The notes: generated from the letters alone by a model not told the origin. 64,000 bases of DNA from Scrofimicrobium canadense (GCF_009696615.1 NZ_VULO01000011.1:62001-126000); one strand, 5' to 3'. Shown: positions 53,601-64,000, counted from the first letter of the stretch. Numbers and translations: made by a program.

Positions 53601-54674
53601 ATGCCGACACTTGACGCCACAGATGCTCTGGGCATACAGCAGTGGTGTGATACTGCTGAAGCTCGCATTGTTGAGGCTGCTAGCCTTGAGGAACTTAAAA
53701 CCGTAAAGATCGCTATTTTTGGTGATAAATCAGCGCTCACTTTAGCGAATCGTTCAATCAAGGATCTTCCCGCTCACGATCGCGCCGCAGCTGGACAAAA
53801 CCTTGGTGCAGCGAGAAAACGACTGAACGCGGTCTTTACCGAGAGGCAACAGGTTCTTGAATCAGAGAATGAAGCGCGGGTTTTAGCGCAAGAAGCCGTC
53901 GATGTGACCCTTCCCTCAGATCGATTCCCGGTGGGGGCCCGGCATCCACTCTCCACGCTCGTGGATCAGATTGAAGATTTTTTCCTCAACCTCGGGTGGG
54001 ATGTCGATACCGGTCCTGAGGTTGAGCATGAATGGTTTAATTTCGATTCATTGAACTTCAACCCAGATCATCCTGCTCGGCAAATGCAAGATACCTTCTA
54101 TATTGACGGCCGTAGCTTTGGCGCGGATAGTGCAGCGGCTGGAAACCTAGTGATGCGCACGCATACCTCTCCGGTTCAATCGCGTGCCATGCTAGAGCGT
54201 GGCGTACCTATTTACATGGCATGCCCTGGAAAAGTGTTTCGGTCGGATGCGCTTGATGCTACGCATACTCCTGTATTCCACCAGGTAGAAGGCCTTGCGG
54301 TGGATATTGATCTGACGATGGCGGATCTCAAGGGAGTCCTTGATCGATTGGCCCGCCATCTCTTCGGATCAGAAGTAAAGACCCGCTTGCGCCCTTCCTT
54401 CTTTCCTTTCACTGAACCGAGTGCAGAGCTAGATTTCTGGTTCCCACAGAAAAAGGGAGGCCCCGGATGGATCGAATGGGGCGGTTGTGGGATGGTCAAC
54501 CCAAATGTTCTTATCGCAAATGGGGTTGATCCTGAGGTCTACACAGGATTCGCCTTTGGCATGGGCCTCGAGCGTACATTAATGCTGCAGCACGGAATCG
54601 CGGATATGCGTGACATCGTCGAAGGCGATATGCGGTTCTCACAGCAGTTCGGACTATTCGGGAAAGGAGCCTGA
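53601..54674 (+). CDS. pheS: phenylalanyl-tRNA synthetase alpha chain
   Basis: This is the catalytic subunit, 357 residues, with an N-terminal coiled-coil arm (to about 85) and a class II core: GFDVDTGPEVE-like WDVDTGPEVEHEWFNFDSLNF, MRTHTSPVQSRAM, the FHQVEGLAVD strand, ending GFAFGMGLERTLML. The ATG at 53601 follows GGAGGAG. The stop is one base before pheT. No leader peptide or T-box is visible in the 80 bp upstream. Confidence 0.97.
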   Translation: MPTLDATDALGIQQWCDTAEARIVEAASLEELKTVKIAIFGDKSALTLANRSIKDLPAHDRAAAGQNLGAARKRLNAVFTERQQVLESENEARVLAQEAVDVTLPSDRFPVGARHPLSTLVDQIEDFFLNLGWDVDTGPEVEHEWFNFDSLNFNPDHPARQMQDTFYIDGRSFGADSAAAGNLVMRTHTSPVQSRAMLERGVPIYMACPGKVFRSDALDATHTPVFHQVEGLAVDIDLTMADLKGVLDRLARHLFGSEVKTRLRPSFFPFTEPSAELDFWFPQKKGGPGWIEWGGCGMVNPNVLIANGVDPEVYTGFAFGMGLERTLMLQHGIADMRDIVEGDMRFSQQFGLFGKGA

Positions 54675-54675
54675 C

Positions 54676-57279
54676 ATGCCATATATTTCTCTGTCATGGC
54701 TACGCGAGCATGTCAATGTTCCTGCAGACAAAACCATTGAAGAACTGGCTCAAGACCTCGTTTCGGTTGGGTTAGAAGAAGAAGAAATTCATCCTCCCTC
54801 AGTTACAGGACCACTAGTTGCTGGGCGAGTACTCACATTGGTGAAAGAAACCCACTCCAACGGCAAGACTGTGAACTATTGTCGAGTCGATGTCGGGCCA
54901 TACAATGACGAACCCGGTCAGGGGAAAGAAAAATCTGATCTGCCGAGTCGAGGGATCATATGCGGTGCTCACAATTTTGAAGAGGGCGACTACGTTGTCG
55001 TAGCGCTTCCCGGAGCTGTTCTTCCGGGGCCCTTTCCCATAGCTGCGAGGAAAACCTATGGGCATATTTCTGATGGGATGATTTGCTCAGAGCGCGAATT
55101 GGGCTTGGGAGAAGACCATAGCGGCATTATCGTTCTTGATGAACCAGTCGAGCCTGGTACTGACATGATTCCTCGGTTGGGCTTGGGTGAGGAAGTTCTG
55201 GAGATTAATGTAACTCCCGATCGTGGGTATTGTTTTTCTGTTCGAGGAATCGCCCGCGAATACTCGCATTCGACTGGAGCGCATTTCATTGATCCTGGAG
55301 TGGTTGAAGCCTCGGTGACGCACAGTGATGATGCGTTCGCGGTAGAAGTGGAGGACCCTTTGGCGTGTGACCGGTTTGTTACACGTGTGGTTCGAGGTAT
55401 TGCCCCTGATGCCCAATCTCCGCAGTGGATGGTTGAACGCTTAGGTCAAGCGGGGATGAGGTCGATCTCTTTACCTGTCGACGTGACGAATTACGTCATG
55501 CTGGATCTGGGTCAGCCTTTGCACGCCTATGCTTTGGAGTCGGTAGCAGAGCCTTTTGTTGTGCGTCGAGCCCGCGCCGGAGAGCTATTCACTACGCTCG
55601 ATGGTGTAGAAAGAAAACTGGATGGTGAAGATATCGTCATTGCCGACTCACCTGGAGGAAAGACAGGCTCTCGACTCGTAGGTTTGGCTGGCACTATGGG
55701 AGGCCTTGACTCTGAGATATCGTCGGGTACAACCGATGTGGTCATCGAAGCCGCCCATTTTGATGCTGTGTCCATCGCGAGGACTTCCCGCAGACACAAA
55801 CTGTCATCTGAGGCATCAAAGCGGTTCGAAAGAGGTGTCGATCCGCTGCTTCCGGAAGCAGCGGTACAGCGTGTGGTTGATTTGCTTGTGGAATATGGAG
55901 GAGGTGTAGCAGATCCCCACGTATTCGACTACAACCACGTAGTTCCCCTTCCTGTCATCTCCATGAAACTCTCGGAGCCGGAACGACTCACGGGGGTATC
56001 TTTCACAAAAGAGCGGATCGTTGAGATTCTCACAGAGATAGGCGCTGAGGTTCGTTTTGACGGCGATAACGTCATCATTCAGCCTCCTAGTTGGCGTCCA
56101 GACCTGGTGGGGCCAGCTCATGTAGTAGAGGAAATAGCCCGTATTGATGGGTATGACAAGATCGATACTAACGCTCCCCGCGTAGGTACTGGTCAAGGAC
56201 TCAAACGCGACCAGTGGGCGTTACGTAGGGTAGTTGATACGGCCGCACAGCGTGGGCTGACAGAAGTTCTTTCGTATCCATTTGTCGGCAATGCGCATGA
56301 CCGACAGCTCATCGCTGAGGGAGACGTGAGGAGAAATGCATTGCGTCTTCGCAATCCTTTAGCTGAAGATGCTCCTTTGTTGAGAACATCTCTCCTGGAT
56401 ACGTTATTGGAGACTGCCGAACGCAACTGCGCTCGCGGCGCAAGTGCTTTGGCTATCTATGAATCAGGCCGAGTGACGTTGCCGGGCAATATCATTCCCA
56501 CCAACATTCCTGGGGCGGATAGACGACCTGACGATGAGACGTTGCAAGATCTCTACAACGGAGTTCCGCACCAGCCTCTGCATTTTGCGGCGGTCATAGG
56601 GGGTTCATTAGGACCGACAGATGTGCTCACCCCGGGAAGACAATGGGATTGGGCGGACGCAATATCTTTGGGGCAAAAGATAGGTTCAGCTCTTGGCGTC
56701 AAGGTGGAGGCGAGTCGCAGTTGGCTTCCGGCCGACACTCCAAAGGTTCCCGGTCCTCCAGTACCAGTGCCAACGAATGGTCCGGACCAAGTAGCTCCAT
56801 GGCATCCGGGACGCGCAGCGACTCTTTTTGTACGCCATGGTAAGAACATTATTGTCTTGGGAAGAGCAGGAGAGCTTCATCCGCGTGTCGTTGAAGAATA
56901 CGGATTACTTCCACGCAGTAGCGCGGTGGAGATCGATTTAGAGGAGCTTTTCAAGGCATTGCCAAATGCTGAGGTGAAGGCGAAGAAGGTTTCTAGCTAC
57001 CCGCCAGCAAAAACCGATTTGGCTATCGTGACAGATTCGCACGTCACTGCCGCTGACGTGGAACGAGTAGTACGCTCGGCCTCTGGCACAATCCTTGAGA
57101 ATATTCAGCTTTTCGACGTGTATGTTGGTTCCCCCGTGCCTGCTGGTAAGAAGTCGCTGGCGTTCGCGCTTACACTAAGGGCACCGGATCACACGTTGTC
57201 TCCCGATGAGGTGACAGCCGTGCGTCAAAAGATTATCGGCGATCTAGGCAAACGACTAAAGGCCGAGCTACGAGCCTGA
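54676..57279 (+). CDS. pheT: phenylalanyl-tRNA synthetase beta chain
   Basis: This 867-residue partner of PheS has an N-terminal tRNA-binding OB domain (about 45-160), B3/B4 editing domain, B5 domain and a C-terminal ferredoxin-fold anticodon-binding domain (SSYPPAKTDLAIVTD to the end). The ATG at 54676 follows AAGGAGCC. The stop is 13 bp before the flavodoxin gene. Confidence 0.97.
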   Translation: MPYISLSWLREHVNVPADKTIEELAQDLVSVGLEEEEIHPPSVTGPLVAGRVLTLVKETHSNGKTVNYCRVDVGPYNDEPGQGKEKSDLPSRGIICGAHNFEEGDYVVVALPGAVLPGPFPIAARKTYGHISDGMICSERELGLGEDHSGIIVLDEPVEPGTDMIPRLGLGEEVLEINVTPDRGYCFSVRGIAREYSHSTGAHFIDPGVVEASVTHSDDAFAVEVEDPLACDRFVTRVVRGIAPDAQSPQWMVERLGQAGMRSISLPVDVTNYVMLDLGQPLHAYALESVAEPFVVRRARAGELFTTLDGVERKLDGEDIVIADSPGGKTGSRLVGLAGTMGGLDSEISSGTTDVVIEAAHFDAVSIARTSRRHKLSSEASKRFERGVDPLLPEAAVQRVVDLLVEYGGGVADPHVFDYNHVVPLPVISMKLSEPERLTGVSFTKERIVEILTEIGAEVRFDGDNVIIQPPSWRPDLVGPAHVVEEIARIDGYDKIDTNAPRVGTGQGLKRDQWALRRVVDTAAQRGLTEVLSYPFVGNAHDRQLIAEGDVRRNALRLRNPLAEDAPLLRTSLLDTLLETAERNCARGASALAIYESGRVTLPGNIIPTNIPGADRRPDDETLQDLYNGVPHQPLHFAAVIGGSLGPTDVLTPGRQWDWADAISLGQKIGSALGVKVEASRSWLPADTPKVPGPPVPVPTNGPDQVAPWHPGRAATLFVRHGKNIIVLGRAGELHPRVVEEYGLLPRSSAVEIDLEELFKALPNAEVKAKKVSSYPPAKTDLAIVTDSHVTAADVERVVRSASGTILENIQLFDVYVGSPVPAGKKSLAFALTLRAPDHTLSPDEVTAVRQKIIGDLGKRLKAELRA

Positions 57280-57292
57280 TGGAGGAGGCGGC

Positions 57293-57781
57293 ATGAAAGT
57301 CTTAGTTACCGCAGCATCAAAACATGGATCGGCAAGTGAAATTGCAAGTGCAATTGCAGCGAGGCTGAGGCGAAGCGGACTGGCAGTTGACAGCTTTGCT
57401 CCAGAGTCAGTGCAGTCACTTGCTGAATATGATGCCGTTGTGATTGGTTCAGCAGTGTATATGCGGCAGTGGATGGAAGCTGCCAGGGATTTCGTGGCTC
57501 GATTTCACGGCCAGTTACGGCAGATGCCTACGTGGGCATTTTCTGTTGGCATGAGCGGCGTACCAAAACGTGCCCCACAAGATCCTAAGAAGATTGGTCC
57601 GGTAAGTATGGATGGAGTCTTCGACCATACGAAAGTTTTTGCCGGTAGGTATGACCCGACAAGGTTATCCTTACGTGAGCGCTCTATTGCGCGTCTCGCG
57701 GGTGCTGTTGAAGGGGACTTTCGTGATTGGGATGAGGTCGAGCGATGGGCTGATTCGATCGCTGAGGCATTGAAGAACTAA
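57293..57781 (+). CDS. flavodoxin-domain protein
   Basis: This 162-residue protein has a flavodoxin_5-type FMN site (VLVTAASKHGSASEIA at 3-18) and VVIGSAVYMRQWMEAARDFV, as in HemG-type protoporphyrinogen oxidases and related flavodoxins. The ATG follows GGAGGAGGCGG. It probably shares a transcript with pheST, which may be chance. Its electron-transfer partner is unknown. Confidence 0.88.
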   Translation: MKVLVTAASKHGSASEIASAIAARLRRSGLAVDSFAPESVQSLAEYDAVVIGSAVYMRQWMEAARDFVARFHGQLRQMPTWAFSVGMSGVPKRAPQDPKKIGPVSMDGVFDHTKVFAGRYDPTRLSLRERSIARLAGAVEGDFRDWDEVERWADSIAEALKN

Positions 57782-57838
57782 ACCCTCACGAGTTCGCATC
57801 TTGGACGTCCATTATCTTCTATTCATTCGACCGTATAG

Positions 57839-57848
57839 TTATGCATAT
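57839..57848. promoter_or_regulatory. possible ARG box before argR
   Basis: TTATGCATAT at 57839-57848 contains the TGCAT-type half typical of actinobacterial ARG boxes and lies about 20 bp before the argR start. Autoregulation would be usual for ArgR. The match is short. Confidence 0.35.
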
Positions 57849-57870
57849 CGGATAATAGAGGTTGATGCGC

Positions 57871-58386
57871 ATGAATCACACAGTTGCAGGGGGACCCGCC
57901 ACTAAAGCTGCGCGCCATGCCGCCATCATTGAGATCCTGGCGACGAACCAGATTGCATCGCAAGAGCAGCTACGTGAACAGCTTTCGGCGCGAGGTATTG
58001 ATACTGCGCAGGCAACGCTGTCGCGCGACCTCCTTGAACTACAGGCCGCAAAAGTTCGGACCTCCGATGGCATCCTCATTTACTCAGTGATGGATTCTGA
58101 TGGTGCGCCCACTCATATGGCAGACTCTGCTGGGGTGCGGTTAGCTCGTTGGTGTCAAGACCTTTTAGTCACAGGTGACCTCGCCCAAAATATTGTGGTT
58201 TTGCGTACTCCAGTGGGTGCGGCAAATCTTCTTGCCTCAGCGATTGATGCTGCGCGTCTTGAAGGTGTTGTTGGGTCAGTTGCAGGTGACGATACGATTT
58301 TCGTTGCGTGTAGAAGTGGGGAAGATGCAGTCCGTGTGCTGCAAACAGTCTTGAGGTTGGCTGATGGGTCATCCTTAGGTGTATGA
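57871..58386 (+). CDS. argR: arginine repressor
   Basis: This 171-residue hexameric repressor of arginine synthesis has an N-terminal winged helix (ARHAAIIEILATNQIASQEQLREQL, then QATLSRDLLELQAAKV) and a C-terminal arginine-binding domain (RTPVGAANLLASAID, VVGSVAGDDTIFVACR). Starts at 57862 (TTG) and 57865 (ATG) are also open. It precedes argG by 19 bp and probably controls argG, argH and perhaps arcA. Confidence 0.95.
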   Translation: MNHTVAGGPATKAARHAAIIEILATNQIASQEQLREQLSARGIDTAQATLSRDLLELQAAKVRTSDGILIYSVMDSDGAPTHMADSAGVRLARWCQDLLVTGDLAQNIVVLRTPVGAANLLASAIDAARLEGVVGSVAGDDTIFVACRSGEDAVRVLQTVLRLADGSSLGV

Positions 58387-58405
58387 GAAGAGAAAGTAGA
58401 CAAAG

Positions 58406-59617
58406 GTGAGCAAAGATCGCGTTGTACTGGCGTATTCAGGTGGCTTGGACACGTCAGTGGCAATTGGATGGATTGGCGAGCAAACAGGCTCTGAAGTTAT
58501 CGCAGTAGCTGTCGATGTGGGTCAGGGGGGCGAAGACCTGCAAGTAATTCGCCAGCGCGCATTGGGCTGCGGAGCTGTTGAAGCCTACGTCGCCGACGCT
58601 CGTGAGGAATTTGCTACCGAGTACTGTATGCCGGCTTTGAAGGCAAACGGCATGTATCAGAAACGCTATCCGCTAGTTTCAGCCCTATCGCGGCCTCTCA
58701 TCTCGAAACACTTGGTCAAAGCAGCTAGAGAATTTGATGCGACTACGGTTGCTCACGGATGCACGGGCAAGGGTAATGACCAAGTTCGGTTTGAAGTTTC
58801 CATCACCTCAATTGGTCCAGATCTAAACTGCATTGCCCCCGTTCGCGACCTAGCTCTCACCCGCGATGTTGCTATTGAGTATGCCAATAAACACAGTCTT
58901 CCGATTGAAACTACGAAACATAATCCTTTTTCGATCGACCAAAATGTATGGGGAAGAGCTATCGAAACGGGCTTCCTTGAGGATATTTGGAATGCCCCAA
59001 CCAAGGATGTGTACAACTACACTGATGATCCAACGTATCCTCCTTTGCCTGACGAGGTCGAGATTGAGTTCAAACAAGGTGTGCCTGTTGCTATAGACGG
59101 ACGTCCACTGAGTCCGCTCCAGATTATTCAGGAGATGAATAGAAGAGCCGGAGCTCAAGGAATCGGGCGTATCGACATCGTGGAAGATCGCCTCGTCGGA
59201 ATTAAGTCCCGAGAGATCTATGAGGCACCTGGCGCCATCGCGCTAATTGCCGCCCACGAAGAGCTGGAGAATGTGACTGTTGAGCGCGAGCAGGCTCGGT
59301 TCAAAAAGACTGTGGATCAGCGTTGGGCAGAGCTGGTTTACGATGGCCAGTGGTTTTCTCCTCTCAAGAAGTCGTTGGATGCATTTGTTGATGACACTCA
59401 GTACTACGTCAATGGCACTATCCGGATGACTCTTCACGGTGGGCGCGCGGTCGTCACAGGTCGTAAGACAGACTCGGGATTGTATGATTTCAACTTAGCG
59501 ACCTATGAGACGGGTGATACTTTCGATCAGTCGCACTCACGAGGCTTTATTGAAATCTATGGTCTACCGGCCAAGATGTCTGCTGCTCGTGATGAGCGTT
59601 TCGGTCGCGGTCTCTGA
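58406..59617 (+). CDS. argG: argininosuccinate synthase
   Basis: This 403-residue ATP-dependent enzyme joins citrulline and aspartate. Signatures are [15 protein letters not shown] (ATP pyrophosphatase loop), [13 protein letters not shown] and [12 protein letters not shown]-like [13 protein letters not shown]. The GTG at 58406 is used. The last base of its stop codon is the first base of the 1,316-bp cassette. Its usual partner argH lies 2.6 kb further on. Confidence 0.97.
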   Translation: MSKDRVVLAYSGGLDTSVAIGWIGEQTGSEVIAVAVDVGQGGEDLQVIRQRALGCGAVEAYVADAREEFATEYCMPALKANGMYQKRYPLVSALSRPLISKHLVKAAREFDATTVAHGCTGKGNDQVRFEVSITSIGPDLNCIAPVRDLALTRDVAIEYANKHSLPIETTKHNPFSIDQNVWGRAIETGFLEDIWNAPTKDVYNYTDDPTYPPLPDEVEIEFKQGVPVAIDGRPLSPLQIIQEMNRRAGAQGIGRIDIVEDRLVGIKSREIYEAPGAIALIAAHEELENVTVEREQARFKKTVDQRWAELVYDGQWFSPLKKSLDAFVDDTQYYVNGTIRMTLHGGRAVVTGRKTDSGLYDFNLATYETGDTFDQSHSRGFIEIYGLPAKMSAARDERFGRGL

Positions 59618-59689
59618 CGCATTACAGAGTTATAAATCTGAACCAAGGTTGATATTTCAACAGGTTTTTGGAAATAATCCCAGGGGTTT
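59617..59689 (+). repeat. left terminal inverted repeat of the cassette
   Basis: Begins ACGCATTACAGAGTTATAAA and ends CAGGGGTTT. Bases 1-32 are identical to the complement of the right end, and the inner 41 bases have nine mismatches. Confidence 0.9.
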
Positions 59690-59798
59690 CCTGCTAGCCG
59701 TTTTCCGCTGCTTTTCCACATGGCAGCGGGAAGCAGCTTTTCCACATGAGCGGCAGTGTATATATGTGGGGCTACCGAGACTCTGCCACAGTGCATAT

Positions 59799-60836
59799 AT
59801 GGATGAGTATGTACGAGGAATTTTTGTTGGCAAGCGTGAGGATGCGCCCGCAGGAGGAGACTGGGTCCGGATAAAGCGTGGTGTATACCTGGACAGGCTT
59901 GAGTGCGAGGCAGAAACGTTCTGGGAATACAATCGCCTGGCGACAGTTGCTCGGCAAATCGCGGTGACGCTGACCCGGCGACAAGCTCAGTGGGAACCCG
60001 TCTTTACTGGTGAGGCCGCGTTAATTGCGCACGGTTATCCGACTTGGCTTGGAGCCCCGGAAATTATTGCATGGCGCTCGGATGGTAGACGTGTGCAGAC
60101 GTCAACAGAACTAGAAAAAGTGTCTTTCGCTGATTTTGAGGTACCAGCAGTCACATGCACGACTCTTGACGGTAGACGTTGTGGAAGCACAAATATGTCT
60201 GTATCACATATCCTGACTGTTGACCCGATCGAAGCCGTCGTTGACATCGTTCGCAGAGGGCATCCGGCGCAAGCACTCACCGCCATGAGTGCTCTTATGG
60301 CGAAGCACTCGAACTTTACGAACTTCAACCAAGCGTTGTCGCGCCCACTGGCCGAAGAAACAAGACAACTATTCAAGATATTTGCTGATGAACTGGTGAG
60401 ATATCGAGCGCGGTTACTGGCAATTGTTGAGGTTGCGGACCCGGGAGTGGTTGGACCTGGCGAGGCGGCCGTGCGATGGATACTTGCAGCAATCACCGAT
60501 ATCACCGCGGTCATAACTCAGTTTCCAGTTTCTTTCGGAAATCGCCGGTTCTTCCTTGACGCAGCAATCCCAGAAAAGAAGTGTTGTTTTGAATTCGATG
60601 GAACGACGAAGTCGCGTGACTCAGAATCTCAACTCAGTTTCACCGAACGCCAACGGTATCTCACTAATGCTGGATGGAAAGTTTTTCGTGTGACATGGCC
60701 CATGGTGAAGTCCATTTTGAAGACTGCAAGAGATATCGCCCAGTTTCTAGCGGCTAATGATATCGCGGTGCATGCACCAAAACGCGAATTGTGGGTACCG
60801 CTGCCTTCGGAGTTGTTAGTTCCAGCGAGGTGGTAA
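59799..60836 (+). CDS. AbiEi-like winged-helix plus DUF559-like nuclease-domain protein (cassette cargo)
   Basis: This protein of about 345 residues has an N-terminal region with AbiEi-like character (VFTGEAALIAHGYPTWLGAPE) and a C-terminal domain like DUF559/PD-(D/E)XK nucleases (RRFFLDAAIPEKKCCFEFDG, then ERQRYLTNAGWKVFRVTWPMV). Asp in FLDAAIP, Glu and Asp in FEFDG, and a following Lys would form the active site. The frame is open from 59505, but ATG 59799 gives a protein entirely inside the repeats. It shares layout but little sequence with the protein at 50069. A nuclease or antitoxin-like role is inferred only. Confidence 0.65.
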   Translation: MDEYVRGIFVGKREDAPAGGDWVRIKRGVYLDRLECEAETFWEYNRLATVARQIAVTLTRRQAQWEPVFTGEAALIAHGYPTWLGAPEIIAWRSDGRRVQTSTELEKVSFADFEVPAVTCTTLDGRRCGSTNMSVSHILTVDPIEAVVDIVRRGHPAQALTAMSALMAKHSNFTNFNQALSRPLAEETRQLFKIFADELVRYRARLLAIVEVADPGVVGPGEAAVRWILAAITDITAVITQFPVSFGNRRFFLDAAIPEKKCCFEFDGTTKSRDSESQLSFTERQRYLTNAGWKVFRVTWPMVKSILKTARDIAQFLAANDIAVHAPKRELWVPLPSELLVPARW

Positions 60837-60859
60837 TGCTTCCAATCAAGTTGGCCCAA

Positions 60860-60932
60860 AAACCCCTGTGAATAGTCCCGAAGACCTGTTGCGATATCAG
60901 CCTTGGTTCAGATTTATAACTCTGTAATGCGT
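60860..60932 (-). repeat. right terminal inverted repeat of the cassette
   Basis: Begins AAACCCCTG and ends CTCTGTAATGCGT on the plus strand; inverted relative to 59617-59689 over the full 73 bases. Confidence 0.9.
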
Positions 60933-60934
60933 AA

Positions 60935-62155
60935 CTAAAGGGAATTCCGCAATACAGGACACGTCATGCATCTAGCTGCCCCGCGTCCTCTGCCCAATTC
61001 AGAGCCATCAATCTCGATGACCTCAACGCCAGCATCCCTCATAGCCGCGTTAGCAAGCGGCGTTCGGGAGTATGCGATTACTTTTCCAGGTTCAAGAGCC
61101 AACATATTGAACCCATCATTCCACTGCTCCCTGGCTAGTGCTCCAGAATTCGCATCGGGATAGATGAAGCGAAGTGAGCGCCCCATTTCAGACTGCAGAG
61201 CGGGAACAAGTAACCGGTCTTGATGACAGATGCGCATACTCTCATCGCTGCGCTGCAAAGTTACGGTTGGAGCATCGAGTATCTCCGGATAGATCACGAA
61301 AGCATCGTGATCAACTTGGGTGAGTACCGTGTCGAGATGCATGTATTCGCGTCGGTGAGGCAACATTACGGCCAGAACCCGATCAACTTGTCCGGCGGCA
61401 AACACTCGCGATGCAAGGCGTTCCACTCCCTGCGCAGTGGTGCGTTCAGACATACCGACGACTATGAGACCGTTTCCGATCACTAGAATATCGCCACCTT
61501 CAACTGAGCGCTCAGCCCCAGACGTTCCATTAGTCCACCTGGAAAACTGTGCTTCAGAGAATAGAGGATGCCATGAATAAATGGAGGAATAATGCAATGA
61601 TTCACGGCGTCGAGCCGGCCATTTCATGGAATTGACGGCTACCCCTCCATATAGCCATACCGACGAATCTCTTGCAAAAAGATGGTTGGGAAGCGGTGAG
61701 ATGAGAAAGTCATGAGGCTCTAAGGTCTGAGCGACGAGTGATGGCGTGGGTGAGTGCTCTTGCCATTCAGCTCGAGTGATTCCTTCAACGCACAAAGAAG
61801 CTAGTTCGTCCGAAGTGAGTCCTCGAGCCCACTCGTCAATCGCCGGGGCTAGCATGGGACCCAGTCGGAGACGATTGATCGTATTTTCAAGGATGTGATT
61901 GCGCGCCTCGGGGATTTCGAGAGTTTGGCGCAGGAGGTACTTGAAATGGAGAACCTCGACACCACACTGGGTCATTGCGTCCACAAAATAGTCGTGTTCC
62001 TCTTGGGCTATCGATAGATCCAGAAGGTCGTCAAACAAGAGTTCGTCGTGGTTGCGAGGAGTGAGACGGTTAATTTCGGGCCCTGGGCGATGGACAATTA
62101 CTCGTTGGAGTCTTCCGATTTCGGATTCGATAGTGGGGTGAAAAGAGTTGTTCAC
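60935..62155 (-). CDS. arcA: arginine deiminase
   Basis: This 406-residue enzyme converts arginine to citrulline and ammonia. The catalytic set is visible: ARDSSVWLYGG (Asp), EGGDILVIGNGL (Glu), MHLDTVLTQVD (His) and the nucleophile Cys396 in GRGAARCMT. No carbamate kinase or ornithine transcarbamylase gene is in the window, so the full ADI pathway is not shown here. It lies reversed between argG and argH, with its stop two bases from the cassette end. Confidence 0.97.
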   Translation of the reverse strand: MNNSFHPTIESEIGRLQRVIVHRPGPEINRLTPRNHDELLFDDLLDLSIAQEEHDYFVDAMTQCGVEVLHFKYLLRQTLEIPEARNHILENTINRLRLGPMLAPAIDEWARGLTSDELASLCVEGITRAEWQEHSPTPSLVAQTLEPHDFLISPLPNHLFARDSSVWLYGGVAVNSMKWPARRRESLHYSSIYSWHPLFSEAQFSRWTNGTSGAERSVEGGDILVIGNGLIVVGMSERTTAQGVERLASRVFAAGQVDRVLAVMLPHRREYMHLDTVLTQVDHDAFVIYPEILDAPTVTLQRSDESMRICHQDRLLVPALQSEMGRSLRFIYPDANSGALAREQWNDGFNMLALEPGKVIAYSRTPLANAAMRDAGVEVIEIDGSELGRGRGAARCMTCPVLRNSL

Positions 62156-62190
62156 GTCAGCTTTCCAATCGTTGTCGGATTCGACCCTAG

Positions 62191-63630
<1,440 letters not shown>

Positions 63631-63646
63631 TGGCGGAGGTAAAACA

Positions 63647-64000
63647 GTGAATGACGTACTAGAAGAGTTGCAATGGCGCGGGCTTATCGCGCAACATACT
63701 GACCTGCAGGCATTGAGTGATGCTTTAGACGAGGGGTCGGTCACCTTCTATTGCGGATTCGACCCAACAGGACCTTCCTTACATCACGGGCACCTCGTCC
63801 CAGTGATACTTATGAAGCATCTCCAAAATGCAGGTCATCGCCCACTAGCCTTGGTAGGCGGTGCAACTGGGCTCATTGGTGACCCTCGTGCTTCCGGTGA
63901 ACGGCAGCTGCAATCAACCCAGATCGTGGAGCAATGGGCAGCAAGCCTGCGTTCTCAACTCGAGCGGTTCCTCGATTTTGGAGGGCCCAATGCAGCTGTC
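63647..64000 (+). CDS. tyrS: tyrosyl-tRNA synthetase, N-terminal part
   Basis: The first 118 codons encode the class I core of TyrRS: CGFDPTGPSLHHGHLVP (HIGH-type motif HHGH) and GGATGLIGDPR. The GTG at 63647 follows GGCGGAGG. The gene is cut by the window end. It is 16 bp after argH, so possibly co-transcribed. Confidence 0.96.
   Translation, partial: MNDVLEELQWRGLIAQHTDLQALSDALDEGSVTFYCGFDPTGPSLHHGHLVPVILMKHLQNAGHRPLALVGGATGLIGDPRASGERQLQSTQIVEQWAASLRSQLERFLDFGGPNAAV

Larger units (their letters stand above)
59617..60932. mobile_element. 1,316-bp cassette with 73-bp terminal inverted repeats and one cargo gene
   Basis: The two ends (59617-59689 and 60860-60932) are inverted copies of equal length. 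The outer 32 bases are identical, 64 of 73 match in total, and no gap is needed. It contains one gene (59799-60836) and no transposase or recombinase. It starts on the last base of the argG stop and ends two bases before the arcA stop. No target duplication is evident. It may be moved in trans, be inverted by recombination between its ends, or be a relic. I do not recognise a named family. Confidence 0.75.

Noticed and set aside
59599-60950. Target-site duplication around the 59617 cassette
   Set aside because: The bases outside the two ends (CTCTG and AACTA) do not match in direct orientation, so no duplication can be claimed.

Overview
The window reads as chromosome from a moderate-G+C actinomycete, most likely an Actinomycetaceae-type organism. 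This placement is inferred from gene content: OpcA beside glucose-6-phosphate dehydrogenase, polyphosphate glucokinase, a DppDF double-ATPase fusion, a fused TrpEG under a trp attenuator, a ClgR/PopR-type regulator beside a ClpP pair, and an A-type rnpB. No rRNA, CRISPR array or transposase was found.

Layout. 1-1942 is the end of an integrated element (HTH-gene tail, ImmA peptidase, tyrosine integrase) facing tRNA-Lys(CTT). 2035-10450 holds a frameshifted acetyltransferase, VKOR, an MntR-type regulator, HIT, Dps, leuS, a Nei-type glycosylase and ptsI. 10521-13773 holds cysK-cysE with a structured leader, a YigZ protein and rpmF. 13853-22422 is a looser region with tRNA-Arg(TCT), a 0.7-kb stretch without a clear gene, two broken genes (siderophore-interacting protein, KDPG aldolase), a LacI regulator, an aminotransferase, YdeI and a FrnE-type DsbA. 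22488-24240 holds a ClgR/PopR regulator and a ClpP pair in which one subunit has lost two catalytic residues. 24252-36110 holds cstA-ybdD, glutathione peroxidase, the gnd-zwf-opcA-pgl operon and an envelope group (GDPD, membrane protein, META lipoprotein). 36110-41673 is an oligopeptide ABC transporter. 42003-45522 is trpL-trpEG-nif3-coiled-coil protein. 45519-49873 is xylB-xylA-xylR and rnpB. 49902-51058 is an AbiEi/DUF559-type gene between two related palindromic repeats. 51070-57781 holds ppgK, map, panB, pheS-pheT and a flavodoxin. 57839-63630 is the arginine region (argR, argG, arcA reversed, argH), and tyrS begins at 63647.

How it works together. Arginine synthesis (argG, argH) lies next to arginine catabolism (arcA). 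The oxidative pentose phosphate operon, xylose genes, ptsI, ppgK and cstA indicate a carbohydrate user that can also take up peptides. VKOR and the FrnE protein could form part of a disulfide system.

The most notable object is a 1,316-bp cassette (59617-60932) that fills the gap between argG and arcA almost exactly. It is bounded by 73-bp terminal inverted repeats, the outer 32 bp identical and 64 of 73 matching overall, and carries one intact gene for a putative winged-helix plus nuclease protein and no transposase. A diverged solo copy of its end lies at 21006-21076. This looks like a non-autonomous mobile or invertible cassette. I do not recognise a described family.
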